Positions 48,723 through 58,060 of a stretch of 64,000 bases of DNA are shown here, one piece after another; position 1 is the stretch's first letter, and every line of letters begins with the position of its first letter. The stretch covers positions 372,001-436,000 of the forward strand of contig CAWEYC010000015.1 of the NCBI GenBank assembly GCA_963813195.1, written 5' to 3'. The translations under genes and the position numbers were made by a program. Under the pieces are notes generated by a model. It made no database searches, was not told where the DNA came from, and saw nothing but the letters and a program-made list of their open reading frames with translations. Source of the DNA: Roseiarcus sp963813195 (lineage in GTDB: Bacteria; Pseudomonadota; Alphaproteobacteria; Rhizobiales; Beijerinckiaceae).

Positions 48723-49568
48723 TCACGCGTTCGTTCCCGCCACGGCCAAGGAAGCCTCCGTCATGAGCGGGACTCGAGCATCGCCATTGGCGCGTGTCGA
48801 TTTACCGGGTTTCTCAAGAAGCTCGAGGAACGGCCTGATGATGTCGATCGGCATGGGGAAGACGATGGTCGAATTCTGTTCCGCGCCGATCTCCGTGAGC
48901 GTTTGCAAGTAGCGCAATTGCATGGCGGCCGGGACGCTCGAGAGGATCTGAGCAGCGTTCACAAGGGTTTGCGAGGCTTGGAACTCGGCTTCCGCATGGA
49001 TGATCTTGGCGCGACGGTCGCGTTCCGCCTCCGCCTGTTTGGCGATGGCGCGCACCATGTTTTCCGTGAGCTCGACGGTTCTGATCTCGACGTTGCTCAC
49101 CTTGATTCCCCAGGTTTCGGTCTGGGCATCGAGGATGCTTTGGACGTCGGTGCTCAGCTTTTTTCGTTCAGAAAGCATCTCGTCGAGATCGTGCTGCCCC
49201 AGCACCGAGCGCAAGGTCGTCTGCGCCAGCATGTTCGTGGCGGGACGATATTCCTGAACCTTGATGATGGCGCGCTCGGCATTGACGACATTGAAATAGA
49301 GAACCGCGTCCACCTTCATGGAGACGTTGTCACGCGAGATCACGTCCTGGCTCGGGATCTCGATGACCTGGATGCGCAAATCCACGCGCACCATTTCCTG
49401 GATGAAGGGGATCAGCAGCACCAGGCCGGGCCCCTTGACCTTTTGAAAGCGGCCAAGAGTGAAGACCACGGCGCGCTCGTATTCGCGCAATATTTTGACG
49501 CTCGCCGCAACCAGATAGACAGCTACGACCAAGGCGAAGAGGGGAGCATACAGAATTGGGGAGAACAT
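48723..49568 (-). CDS. SPFH/stomatin-like (slipin) membrane protein
   Basis: 281 residues. An N-terminal membrane anchor (ILYAPLFALVVAVYLVAASV) is followed by the SPFH domain (VFTLGRFQKVKGPGLVLLIP, ISRDNVSMKVDAVLYF, LAQTTLRSVLGQHDLDEMLSER) and a coiled-coil end. Such proteins form oligomeric membrane scaffolds and often influence proteases or channels. AAGGAGCG precedes the ATG at 49568, and a TTTCCGA box lies about 165 bases upstream. A broken paralogue is at 39252-39600. Confidence 0.9.
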   Translation of the reverse strand: MFSPILYAPLFALVVAVYLVAASVKILREYERAVVFTLGRFQKVKGPGLVLLIPFIQEMVRVDLRIQVIEIPSQDVISRDNVSMKVDAVLYFNVVNAERAIIKVQEYRPATNMLAQTTLRSVLGQHDLDEMLSERKKLSTDVQSILDAQTETWGIKVSNVEIRTVELTENMVRAIAKQAEAERDRRAKIIHAEAEFQASQTLVNAAQILSSVPAAMQLRYLQTLTEIGAEQNSTIVFPMPIDIIRPFLELLEKPGKSTRANGDARVPLMTEASLAVAGTNA

Positions 49569-49884
49569 GGCTTCGCTCCTTCGATGACAAGGCAAGCAGG
49601 TCTTCATCCCAGCGGTTGGGGCGAAGCTCTGGAATGGCTCGATCCCGGGCTCGGTTGGGGGACTGCCTAGGCGGATCGGATAGTCCAACGTCCACAGGTC
49701 GCGGAGCAGCATAGCCAGCGACGCCACCGCCACGATAGGCTCGGAAACTACCTACAGCCTATCGACGGTCCTTCCGTGAGCAGGGACTCTACGGGTTTCC
49801 GTGAGGTAAGCGCCACGGTTCTGGCTATGCGCGGAAGCGGACGTCATTGAAACCTGATCGAACGTGCACTCCAATGATCGCTAC
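49569..49884. other. Leader region of the SPFH gene
   Basis: It contains the minus-strand TTTCCGA box at 49733-49757. No gene is supported in the remainder. Confidence 0.5.
49733..49757 (-). promoter_or_regulatory. TTTCCGA box, copy 15
   Basis: On the minus strand GTAGGTAGTTTCCGAGCCTA, pointing at the SPFH gene. This copy shows the clearest dyad, TAGG and CCTA separated by eleven bases. Confidence 0.7.
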
Positions 49885-50105
49885 CAGCGCCTGCCAAAGT
49901 AGCTTCCCCAACGGCATCTCCGCCCGCCTCCACCGTGAACCAAACGGATAACTAGGAGGGGCAATATAGCGCCGACAGTGGCATTGATGATCGCAGCGAC
50001 GATTTCAGCGCCAAGATGGATATCAATTTTAGGCAGTAGCGCACTGCCGATGAAGGCCCCCGCAATTCCTACGATCAGATCACCTACAAGGCCTAGTGGC
50101 CCGAG
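49881..50105 (-). pseudogene. GlsB/YeaQ transglycosylase-associated protein, 5' truncated
   Basis: The frame encodes GLVGDLIVGIAGAFIGSALLP and IHLGAEIVAAIINATVGAILPLLVIRL, the second and third helices of a GlsB/YeaQ/YmgE stress membrane protein. The first helix and proper start are missing; before GPLGL the sequence is unrelated and merges with the 5' end of the adjacent methyltransferase relic. The C-terminal tail is Arg/Gly-rich. Confidence 0.72.
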
Positions 50106-50154
50106 TGCCCCCGGCGCTGCGCCGCGCGCTCTTCGCAATGACAGGTTCCCCGCG

Positions 50155-51528
50155 TTGGAGATTACCTACATCCCGATAGACGAGCTGCGCTCTCCCGCGC
50201 GACGGCTTCGGGTTCGCGATCCCGCCCACATCAGAGAGGTCGCGGCCTCGATTAGCGCTCTGGGTTTCATCAGCCCGCTCCTCGTCGGCGAAGACAACGA
50301 GATCCTCAATGGGGAGGTGCAAAAGGAGGCGGGCGACCTATTGGGCATGGATTTCCTTCCTTGCGTGCGGATCGGGCACCTCAATGACGCCGAGCAACGG
50401 CTCGCGCGGCTCGCCGTCAACCGTCTCGGCGAAAAAGGCCAATGGGATCTCGACGAACTCAAGATCGAGTTCGAAGAGCTTATCTTTCTCGACGCGCCGA
50501 TCGAAATCTCCGGGTTCTCGCTCGACGAAATCGACCACATCGCAATCGGCGAGGAATTGAGCGTCACCGACCAGGGTCCGCTTGCCCCCGAGGTTGGTCT
50601 TCCTGCCGTCGCGCGTGTGGGGGATATCTTTCTGCTTGGCCCCCACCGAGTGGTCTGCGGCAACGCGGTTGGGACCGAGGAGGAATTCCTAGCCTTCAAC
50701 GTCGCCTGGATCGGGGCCGTGACGCCCTACCTCTGCGACGGCGGCGTCTTCGGCACGTTTATCGACTGGCGCCACTTGGGTACGGCATCCGCGGCCGCCC
50801 TTCAAATCGGTCTAACCCCGCTCAAGCTGGTGGTCTGGTCGAAGACCAATGCGGGGATGGGCAGCAGCCTGTACAGATCCCAGCACGAGCTCCTTCCCCT
50901 GTCGATCAAGGGCGGGGCTCCCTTCGTCAACAATGTCGATCTTGGCAGGAACGGGCGCTGGCGCTCGAATGTTTGGGTGTATCCCGGCGCCTCCTCGCTG
51001 GGCTCCGATGCCCGCCGTGGACTGGTAGACCACCCGACCGTCAAACCCGTCGCCATGCTCGAGGACGCGCTGCTCGACCTCACCAATCGTGGCGATATGG
51101 TCATGGACCCTTTCCTCGGCTCGGGATCGACTTTGATCGCCGCCGAACGCACCGGGCGGGTCTATCGTGGGGTCGAGATGGACCCTCTTTATGTCGACGT
51201 TATCGTCCGTCGATATGAGGCCGCTACCGGGTCTCACGCTGTCCTGGAGGAGACCGGGGAGACGTTCGAGGAGCTCGGCGCGCGGCGTTCGACGGAGGCG
51301 CGACCGCCCATGGTCATACGGAACCAGGCTCGAATGCTGACGGGGCATCGACGGCATCTGACGCCTCCGCCAATTCCAAAGAACGTCTGGTCATCAGGAA
51401 TTCCCCGCGCCCAAAGCCCAAGCTCAACCCCAGCGCCAAGCCTGGTAGGTAGTTTTGCAGACTGGCTTGCGCAAAAAACAGACGTTTCCGTTCTCTTAGA
51501 AGCGCAGCGTACATTGATTCAAATGTAA
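50155..51528 (+). pseudogene. ParB-like plus DNA methyltransferase protein, degenerate
   Basis: An N-terminal ParB/Srx-like domain (about 1-100, IREVAASISALGFISPLLVGED) joins an N4/N6 DNA methylase domain of the beta class, with SAM motif I as DPFLGSGSTLIAAERTG and NAGMGSSLYRSQHELL. The catalytic DPPY motif expected after the motif LLGPHRVVCGNA is absent: about 50 residues seem to be deleted. The 5' end also abuts a truncated gene and has only a TTG candidate start. The frame is open to 51528, but methylation activity is unlikely. Relatives are phage or island genes. Confidence 0.75.
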
Positions 51529-51540
51529 GCTATGCGCGGT

Positions 51541-52614
51541 TCAGATCTCGGATACCGACGTAACGTTGAGTGACTTTGCCGCGAGTGCGATACCAGCGAT
51601 CGTATCCTGCGTGAGGAGGATTCCATCGCGCGTGTAGGCCGCTTCGAAGTCGGCTTCGATCTCGCCCGGCACGAAAAGGCGATCCGTATTAGGCGCCCGA
51701 CGCGAGTCGTGCACTTGGGCAATGACGGCGTCGACCCGCTTCTTCACAATATCGACGTTGCCGAAAGCCGCAATGTCGATCGCCATGAAAAAGTGGCCGT
51801 CGGCGCCGACCTTCGCGCCGTCCACCATGTTTCCCGACTCAGTGCCGTAGGCGGCGCCAGACAGGAGCGATGAGAGCATCCCGACCGCCATGCCGAGGCC
51901 GATACCCTTGTGGCCGCCTATGGGCTGGATCAGACCCTCAAGGGCGGCTGCTGTATCGATGGTAGGCCGCCCCTCCTTGTCGAAGGCCCAGCCCTCCGGA
52001 ATGGGACTTCCTTTCTGATGATAAACCCGAATTTTGCCGTGCGCAGTAGCGCCGAAGGCGAAGTCGAGGACGAAGGGCTTTTGGTGCATGGCCGGAACGG
52101 CGATGGAGAGCGGGTTGATGCCGACGATCTTGTCCGCGCCGCCCCAGGGCGCCATGGTGGGCAGGGCATTGGTGCCGGCCACGCCGACCATGTCGGCGCG
52201 GGCGGCCATCAGCGTGTACCAGTCCATGGCGCCGCAATGGTTCGAGCCGCGGACCGCGGCGAAGGCCAGTCCGTGCTCTCGCGCACGTTCGATCGCGGCC
52301 TTCATGGCGAAGGCGCCGGCTATCTGGCCCATGCTGTTGTCGGCATCGACTACGATCGCGGCGCCGCGCCCGCCGACGATGCGTGGGCGACCGCGCGGGT
52401 TCACCCCGTCTCTGGTCAGCTTCTTGACGTAATCTGGTACGCGCAGAGTGCCATGAGAATGGACACCGCGCAGGTCGGCATGGACCAGAGTGGCGGCAAG
52501 CAGATGCGCATCCTCGCCGCTCATGCCGCAGGCTGCGAAGATGTCGCTAACGACGCGACCGAGATCGGTCGCTGCGACGCGCCGGTCGGTTTCACTTTGC
52601 GGATAGATGGCCAT
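51541..52614 (-). CDS. Ldh_2 family NAD(P)-dependent dehydrogenase
   Basis: 357 residues in the malate/L-lactate/ureidoglycolate/2,3-diketogulonate reductase family, which reduces 2-keto acids or oxidises 2-hydroxy acids and has a non-Rossmann NAD fold. Signatures: LVHADLRGVHSHGTLRVPDY, VRGSNHCGAMDWYT (catalytic His), LDFAFGATAHGKI and PIGGHKGIGLGMAVG. Last gene of the minus-strand sugar operon, 14 bases behind the amidohydrolase. It probably acts on a keto-acid product of sugar-acid breakdown; the exact substrate is unknown. Confidence 0.88.
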   Translation of the reverse strand: MAIYPQSETDRRVAATDLGRVVSDIFAACGMSGEDAHLLAATLVHADLRGVHSHGTLRVPDYVKKLTRDGVNPRGRPRIVGGRGAAIVVDADNSMGQIAGAFAMKAAIERAREHGLAFAAVRGSNHCGAMDWYTLMAARADMVGVAGTNALPTMAPWGGADKIVGINPLSIAVPAMHQKPFVLDFAFGATAHGKIRVYHQKGSPIPEGWAFDKEGRPTIDTAAALEGLIQPIGGHKGIGLGMAVGMLSSLLSGAAYGTESGNMVDGAKVGADGHFFMAIDIAAFGNVDIVKKRVDAVIAQVHDSRRAPNTDRLFVPGEIEADFEAAYTRDGILLTQDTIAGIALAAKSLNVTSVSEI

Positions 52615-52628
52615 GGCGCTTGGTCCGG

Positions 52629-53486
52629 TTACAGGTGGTAGAAGCCGATTGCGGTGTCGCGATAGAGCTTGCGGAGATCGGTCTCGGATGTCCCTGCCGC
52701 GACCCGGTCCACCACCGCGACCCAGCGCGGGTAATCGGTCGCGAGCTCGGAGACGGGCCAGTCGCCGCCGAACATTACGCGGCTGAAGCCGAAGCAGTCG
52801 ATGGCATGGGCGATGTAGGGCGCGACCTGGTCGTAGGTCCAGGCGGCGTGGTCCGCTTCGGTGACGACACCGGAGATCTTGCAGACTACATTAGGCTCGG
52901 CTGCCATCGTTCGCATCTGCGTGCGCCAGGGCTCGGATAGCCCGGCCCTGATCCCCGGCTTGGCGATGTGGTCGACGACGAACCGCACCTCCGGGCAGCG
53001 GCGGACAAGATCGATCAACTCGCCGAGCTGGCTGTGCCGCAGGCAAAGATCGAAAGAGAGATCATAGCGGCCCAGCAACTTCACTGCTTCGACGAACGGC
53101 GTCCGCAACGCCCAACCCGGCTCGTCCTCGTGTCGCTCCAGAAGTCGGCGAACTCCACGAGCATGCGGAATCTTGGCGAACGCGGCGAGATCGGACTCGA
53201 CGGCTGCAGGTCCCGCTTCGAGTGGCATGGACGCCACGATGCCGCGCAGGCGTGGATCGTCCTTGCCATGCGCCCCGACCCAGCGCGCCTCGTCGAGGTG
53301 GCGGCCTGGGGCCGCATCGACCTCGACGAAGACGAGGCCGTCGACCTCGACGCCCCCGGTCAGCCTTGTGTATTCCGTGAGGCCGTGAGGCGTATTGAGT
53401 TTCGGTACGTCTTCCATCCACGGGAAGCGGACCGCCTTCGGATCGTAGAGGTGGACGTGGGCGTCGATGATCGGGAAGCTCGGCAC
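52629..53486 (-). CDS. Amidohydrolase family 2, sugar lactonase-like
   Basis: 285 residues of the TIM-barrel metal-dependent hydrolase group that contains L-fuconolactonase and L-rhamnono-lactonase. Signatures: IIDAHVHLYDPKAVRFPW with the HxH metal site, VEVDAAPGRHLDEA, FVVDHIAKPGI and VMFGGDWPVSELA with the Asp. It sits 11 bases behind the sugar permease gene. Likely opens a sugar lactone produced by a sugar 1-dehydrogenase such as the aldo/keto reductase at 60017. Confidence 0.87.
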   Translation of the reverse strand: MPSFPIIDAHVHLYDPKAVRFPWMEDVPKLNTPHGLTEYTRLTGGVEVDGLVFVEVDAAPGRHLDEARWVGAHGKDDPRLRGIVASMPLEAGPAAVESDLAAFAKIPHARGVRRLLERHEDEPGWALRTPFVEAVKLLGRYDLSFDLCLRHSQLGELIDLVRRCPEVRFVVDHIAKPGIRAGLSEPWRTQMRTMAAEPNVVCKISGVVTEADHAAWTYDQVAPYIAHAIDCFGFSRVMFGGDWPVSELATDYPRWVAVVDRVAAGTSETDLRKLYRDTAIGFYHL

Positions 53487-53497
53487 GACACCTCCCC

Positions 53498-54472
53498 CTA
53501 ACGCTGTGTGGCGATGCGGTCGCGGCGGCGTGCAGCCGTCACCGACAGGCCGACCGCCACGACCAGCATCAGACCGTTGAACAGGGGCTCGACGAAGAAG
53601 GGGGCGCCAAGCTGATTGAGGCCGGCCACGGTGATGGCCAGGACCGCGACCGCGATGAGGGTGCCGAGCACGTTGGTGCGACCTGGCTTCACTGCCGTCG
53701 CGCCGAGCAGGGCGCCAGTGAAGGCCGGCAGCAGGAATTCCTGGCCGACCGTGCTCTGACCCACTTGCAGCTGCGCCTGGAGCACGAGGCCCGCGAAGGT
53801 GGCGATCAGCCCGGAGATCACGAACGCGACCGTAACGTGGCGCTCAGCCGAGATGCCGTTGAGCGCGGCCGCGCGCGGATTATCGCCCAGCACGTAGAGG
53901 AAGCGCCCAAACGGCAGGTACTCGAAGGTGAGCCATAGCGCGATGGCGAGCACCACGACGTAGATCGCGGCCAGCGGTATGCCCGTGTTCGCGAGCCGCC
54001 CGCCGAGCGCGATGAAGGCCGGCGACATGGCGCCGACCACCTGTCGTCCTTCGGAGTACCACTGCAGCGTGCCGAGCAGCACCGAACCGGTACCTAGCGT
54101 CGCGATGAAGGAATTGATGCCGATGCGGGCGACCAGGATGCCGTTGATCACCCCGACCACGACCCCGATCGCCAAGATGAAAAGGCAGGTTGCCCACCAG
54201 GGCAGTCCCTGCTGCGTTTGAAGCCCGATCGCGAGGATCTGCGAAGTGCCGATCAGCGAGGCGACCGAGAGGTCGAACTGGTTCGCCGTCATAGGCACCA
54301 TCACAGCGAGGGCGGCCAGCGCGTAGATCGAACGGTTGTTGGCCAGCGACGTGAAGGTGAAGGCCGTCGGAAACGTATTCGGCGCGAGCAACGAGAACAC
54401 GATGAGCAGCAACCCGAGCAGGAGCAGCAGACCCCAGGTCGAGACGAGCTTCATGAGCGGAGCGGTCGTCAC
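53498..54472 (-). CDS. Sugar ABC transporter permease (RbsC-type)
   Basis: 324 residues, about eight to ten hydrophobic helices of the BPD_transp_2 group. Characteristic: FDLSVASLIGTSQILA, NGILVARIGINSFIATLGTGS, LYVLGDNPRAAALNGI and LLPAFTGALLGATAVKPGRTNVLGT. It overlaps the ATPase gene by four bases (coupled translation). With the ATPase and the binding protein upstream it forms a complete importer. Confidence 0.93.
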   Translation of the reverse strand: MTTAPLMKLVSTWGLLLLLGLLLIVFSLLAPNTFPTAFTFTSLANNRSIYALAALAVMVPMTANQFDLSVASLIGTSQILAIGLQTQQGLPWWATCLFILAIGVVVGVINGILVARIGINSFIATLGTGSVLLGTLQWYSEGRQVVGAMSPAFIALGGRLANTGIPLAAIYVVVLAIALWLTFEYLPFGRFLYVLGDNPRAAALNGISAERHVTVAFVISGLIATFAGLVLQAQLQVGQSTVGQEFLLPAFTGALLGATAVKPGRTNVLGTLIAVAVLAITVAGLNQLGAPFFVEPLFNGLMLVVAVGLSVTAARRRDRIATQR

Positions 54473-55995
54473 GCCGCAGCTCCGGTCGCTAGCGCCGTGA
54501 GTTGCGCGGCCGACACGCCCGCTGCCGGCAGTTCGGCATGGGGGCGCCCCCGATCGAATACGAGGATGCGGTCGCTCAGGCCCGCCACTTCCTCGAAATC
54601 GGAGGAGACGAGAACCACGCTGAGGCCCTGGTCGAGCGCTCGCTCGAGCAGCCGATATATCTCGGCCTTGGCGCCGACATCGACGCCGATCGTCGGCTCT
54701 TCCAAGATCAGCACCTTGCGCCCGATCGAGAGGAAGCGGGCCAGCGCCACCTTCTGCTGGTTACCGCCGGACAGAAGGGCGATCTGGCGCTCCGGCTCAG
54801 GTGGACGGACGTCATGGAAACGCAGCGCCTTCCCGGCGGCCGCGCGCTCGTACGCCGTGCCGACGGCCTTGAGCCCAGCTGTGAGGGGGTTGATATAGAG
54901 ATTTTCGCGGAGCGACAGCCCCATGCACATACTCTCTTCGATCCGCTTGCTCGAGACGAAACCTATGCCCGCCGCAATGGCGTCGCCGGGATGTGCGAGG
55001 TGAAGTTCTTCGCCGTCGAGGGAGATGCGGCCGTCGCGCGGAACGATATCGCCGGCCAGCATGCGGCCGACGACGTCGTGGCCAGCGCCGCGCAGCCCCA
55101 CGAGGGCGATGATTTCGCCCGACCGGACCTGGAACGAACACGGTCCGACGTGAACGGACCGGAGTTCCGTCACGGCGAGCCGGATCTCGCCCGCCTGCCG
55201 CTTGCGCGCGCCGAACAGCGCGTCCATCTCCCGCCCGAGAATATGGCCCATCAATTCGCGCGGACTGGTCGCTCGGATCTCGAGGGTTGCGCGTACCTGG
55301 CCATCGCGCAGCACGGTGGCGCGGTCGGCGAATCGGAAGACCTCGTCGAGGCGATGCGTAACGTAGACAATGCCGAGACCCTGCTCCTTTAGCCGGGCGA
55401 GCACGTGGTGCAGCTTCGTCACATCATCTTCCGGCAGCGTCGCAGTCGGCTCGTCCAGGACCAGCACTCGGGCATCGATGGCCAAGGCGCGCGCGATCGC
55501 GACCATCGACTTCTCGGCGGCTGTCAGTCGCCCGACCAGTTCTTGAGGGTCGATCGCACAGCCCATGGCCGCGAGGGCGTCCGCGGCCCGGCTCACGCTC
55601 CGGCTCCAGTCGATCAGCCCCCACCGCCGCGCGAAGCCGATGCCGATGGCAATATTCTCGGCCACGCTCGCGGTGGCCACGAGCCCGAGGTCCTGGTGCA
55701 CGAAGGCAATGCCCGGCGCCGCGCTCCCCGCCGGCTGAGGTCCACCGGGACCATCAATCTCGCCCGAATCCGGCGCGTGGATCCCGGCCAGAATCTTGAT
55801 CAGCGTGGATTTGCCGGCGCCGTTCTCGCCGAGCACCGCGTGGATCTCTCCCGGACGGACGTCGAGCGCAACCTGCTGCAGCGCGCGTGTCCCGCCGAAG
55901 CGTTTGCTGAGGCCGCTAACGCGCAGCAGTGGCTCGGAGCTCCCCACGGCGGAGACCCTGTGATCCTGAGCGGAACTCACCTTGGGAGCGGGCAC
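54469..55995 (-). CDS. Sugar ABC transporter ATPase (RbsA-type)
   Basis: 508 residues, two fused nucleotide-binding domains. Domain 1 has Walker A GENGAGKST (about 55-63) and LVLDEPTATLPEDD. Domain 2 has a degenerate Walker A (GLRGAGHDVVGRML) but an intact signature LLSGGNQQKVALARFL and LILEEPTIGVDVG, the usual RbsA pattern. The GTG start at 55995 lies one base after the binding-protein stop. Part of the minus-strand importer operon. Confidence 0.93.
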   Translation of the reverse strand: MPAPKVSSAQDHRVSAVGSSEPLLRVSGLSKRFGGTRALQQVALDVRPGEIHAVLGENGAGKSTLIKILAGIHAPDSGEIDGPGGPQPAGSAAPGIAFVHQDLGLVATASVAENIAIGIGFARRWGLIDWSRSVSRAADALAAMGCAIDPQELVGRLTAAEKSMVAIARALAIDARVLVLDEPTATLPEDDVTKLHHVLARLKEQGLGIVYVTHRLDEVFRFADRATVLRDGQVRATLEIRATSPRELMGHILGREMDALFGARKRQAGEIRLAVTELRSVHVGPCSFQVRSGEIIALVGLRGAGHDVVGRMLAGDIVPRDGRISLDGEELHLAHPGDAIAAGIGFVSSKRIEESMCMGLSLRENLYINPLTAGLKAVGTAYERAAAGKALRFHDVRPPEPERQIALLSGGNQQKVALARFLSIGRKVLILEEPTIGVDVGAKAEIYRLLERALDQGLSVVLVSSDFEEVAGLSDRILVFDRGRPHAELPAAGVSAAQLTALATGAAA

Positions 55996-55996
55996 G

Positions 55997-57089
55997 TCAG
56001 GAGTTCACGCCCCAGATCTTGAGGTAGTGTTCCTTGTAGCCGTTGGTCGGGTTGAACTGGTTCTTGTCGCCGCCTTCGGCATTCACGTTCTCGGGCGTCA
56101 CCAGATACGGCGCTTGCACGAAGGTGCTTGGCGGCGCCTTGTTGAGTGCTCGATTCAGCTCGTCGACCGCCTGGTAGGCCTGTTCTTCCACGGGCTCGGA
56201 CACCGTGACGGTCTGGTACTGCCCGTTGCGGATGCGGTCATAGGCCGACCGCTGCCCGTCGGCGCCGATCAGCTTGACCTGTTTCGGGTCGACGCCGGCA
56301 TTGCGCAGGGCCGGCACCTGGAAATCGAGCGTGTAGTCGGCCACGGCCGTGACGTAGAGCGGCGTGCCATAGCGTTGCACCCAGGACAGCACGAGTTGGG
56401 GCTGGCGCTGGGCCACCTCGGCGATCGGCGTGCTGGAATATTCCACGACCTTGCAGCCGGGGCATTGTTTGAGCCGGGCTTCGACGGCGCGCGACTTCGT
56501 CTCGGCGATGGAGAATTCGTTGTGGCTCGTGACCACGACCTTCGCCTTGCCGTCCGAAATCGGCGATCACCCAATCGGCCTGGGCCTTGCCGATCTCCCG
56601 GGGGTCTTCCTCGATGTTGGTGAAGAGGCCGAGTTCGGGATTGGGACCGGGCAGCGCCGCCGCGTGAATGCCGACGATCGGGATGCCGCGCGCCGCCGCC
56701 TGCTTGATCGAGTCCTGCAGGCTTTTCGCATCCGCCGAGGTGATGATGCCGTCGACCTTGAGCGCGATCGCCTGGTCGAAGGCGTTGATCCACCCGGTCG
56801 GCGTCGCCTTGCCATCGATGACGCTCGCCTTCCAGCCGATCTTCTTGGCGGCCTCGACGATGGCCAGCCCCCACGCGTGGTTCGCGTCATTGCTCTCGTC
56901 GTTTGAAACGAAGACAATGGTCTTGCCTGCTGCCGGCTTGGGTGCGCTATCGGGGCCGCGCCATTGGTTCTGCGGCCCGGCATAAATCACCAGGTCTTTC
57001 TTGGCCTCCGCGACGATGTCGTCGGCCAGAGCTGAGCCGACCATGCCGACCAACAGAGCCACGCCACCGACCAATCCAAGTGCTCTCAT
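55997..57089 (-). pseudogene. Periplasmic sugar-binding protein, frameshifted
   Basis: The two frames together give about 363 residues of a type I sugar-binding protein (Peripla_BP_4). Signal peptide MRALGLVGGVALLVG with cleavage near GSALAD, then TIVFVSNDESNDANHAWG, DAFDQAIALKVDGIITSAD-like core, and GVDPKQVKLIGADGQRSAYD in the second lobe. The frame breaks near 56555, between DWVIAD and DGKAKVVVTSHNEF, by one extra base. A strong GGAGG site precedes the ATG at 57089. It is the first gene of the importer operon, so the defect would abolish uptake unless it is a sequencing error. Confidence 0.85.
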
Positions 57090-57171
57090 CTCGTCCTCCT
57101 GCTTCGGTGCGCGCCGTCGTTCGATGCGGCGCTTCCGAATCATCAAAGAGGAAATTGCGTTCGAGGTCAAC

Positions 57172-57181
57172 TGGTCTTACA
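57172..57181 (-). promoter_or_regulatory. Candidate GntR operator 1
   Basis: TGGTCTTACA on the plus strand, about 85 bases before the binding-protein gene; one mismatch to the sites at 58820 and 59008. Confidence 0.5.
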
Positions 57182-57306
57182 GGTTTGTCGAGACGCACAG
57201 GCTGGTATGGCGCCAAGACTGCTCCTCCTATTTTTCCGGATAAATGGTTTCGTGAACTTGTCGGGCCGCGCATCCAATAAGGTGGGGGGAAAACCCAGGT
57301 CGCATC

Positions 57307-57316
57307 TGGTCTGATA
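57307..57316 (+). promoter_or_regulatory. Candidate GntR operator 2
   Basis: TGGTCTGATA, 16 bases before the SDR start codon; a repressor bound here would block initiation or early elongation. One mismatch to the consensus TGGTCTGACA. Confidence 0.52.
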
Positions 57317-57331
57317 GGGAAAGGCAAACGG

Positions 57332-58054
57332 ATGTCATTCGCTTTAAAGGGCCGGCGTGCACTCGTCGTCGGCGCGGCTGGCGGGATCGGACAGGCCACG
57401 GCGCGGGTCATGGCCGAGCTCGGGGCAGACTTGGTCCTGGTCGACCGCGTCGCGCCTGAGGCGCTGTCGGAACAGATCCGCACCAACGGCGGGTCTGCGG
57501 TCGCGCTCGGTGGCGACGTCACCCATCCGGCCACCCGGAGCGCGATCCTGGACGTGGCGGGGTCGCTCGATGTCTTGGTTTATCTCGCGGCGCTCTGCCC
57601 GTGGGACGACTGGACCGAGCCAGGCTGGGACGACGTGTTCGACGAGGTCATGGCCGTCAACCTGAAAGCGCCGCTCCAACTGGCCCGCTCCGTGATGCCC
57701 GGCATGGCGGCGCGCGGCTGGGGTCGCATCGTGCTCGTCGGCTCCGTCGCTGGACGCATCGGCGGCCTCATCGCCGGCTCGCATTACGTTGCCTCGAAGG
57801 GCGGCCTGCATGCGCTGGTGAAATGGCTCGCCCAGCGCGGCGGCCCCCAGAACGTGCTTGTCAACGGAATCGCGCCGGCCTCGACCGAGACCGCCATGAT
57901 CGCCGGCCAGCCGGTCGACCTCACCCGGATTCCCCTGCGCCGCAAGTCCGAGCCGGAGGAAATCGCCTGGCCCATCGCCTTCCTGTGCTCCCCCGCCGCG
58001 AGCTATGTCTGCGGGACGGTGCTGGATGTGAACGGTGGCGTGGCGATGGTGTGA
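57332..58054 (+). CDS. Short-chain dehydrogenase/reductase
   Basis: 240 residues, classical SDR. NAD(P)-binding GAAGGIG (about 14-20), acidic residue in LVLVDRVAP after strand 2 (suggests NAD), catalytic Ser in VGSVAG and YxxxK in HYVASKGG, NGIAPASTETAM and a C-terminal GTVLDVNGGVAMV. In sugar-acid pathways such enzymes oxidise 2-keto-3-deoxy acids or sugars. Transcribed divergently from the importer operon and convergent with the regulator gene six bases later. Confidence 0.9.
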   Translation: MSFALKGRRALVVGAAGGIGQATARVMAELGADLVLVDRVAPEALSEQIRTNGGSAVALGGDVTHPATRSAILDVAGSLDVLVYLAALCPWDDWTEPGWDDVFDEVMAVNLKAPLQLARSVMPGMAARGWGRIVLVGSVAGRIGGLIAGSHYVASKGGLHALVKWLAQRGGPQNVLVNGIAPASTETAMIAGQPVDLTRIPLRRKSEPEEIAWPIAFLCSPAASYVCGTVLDVNGGVAMV

Positions 58055-58060
58055 AACGTC

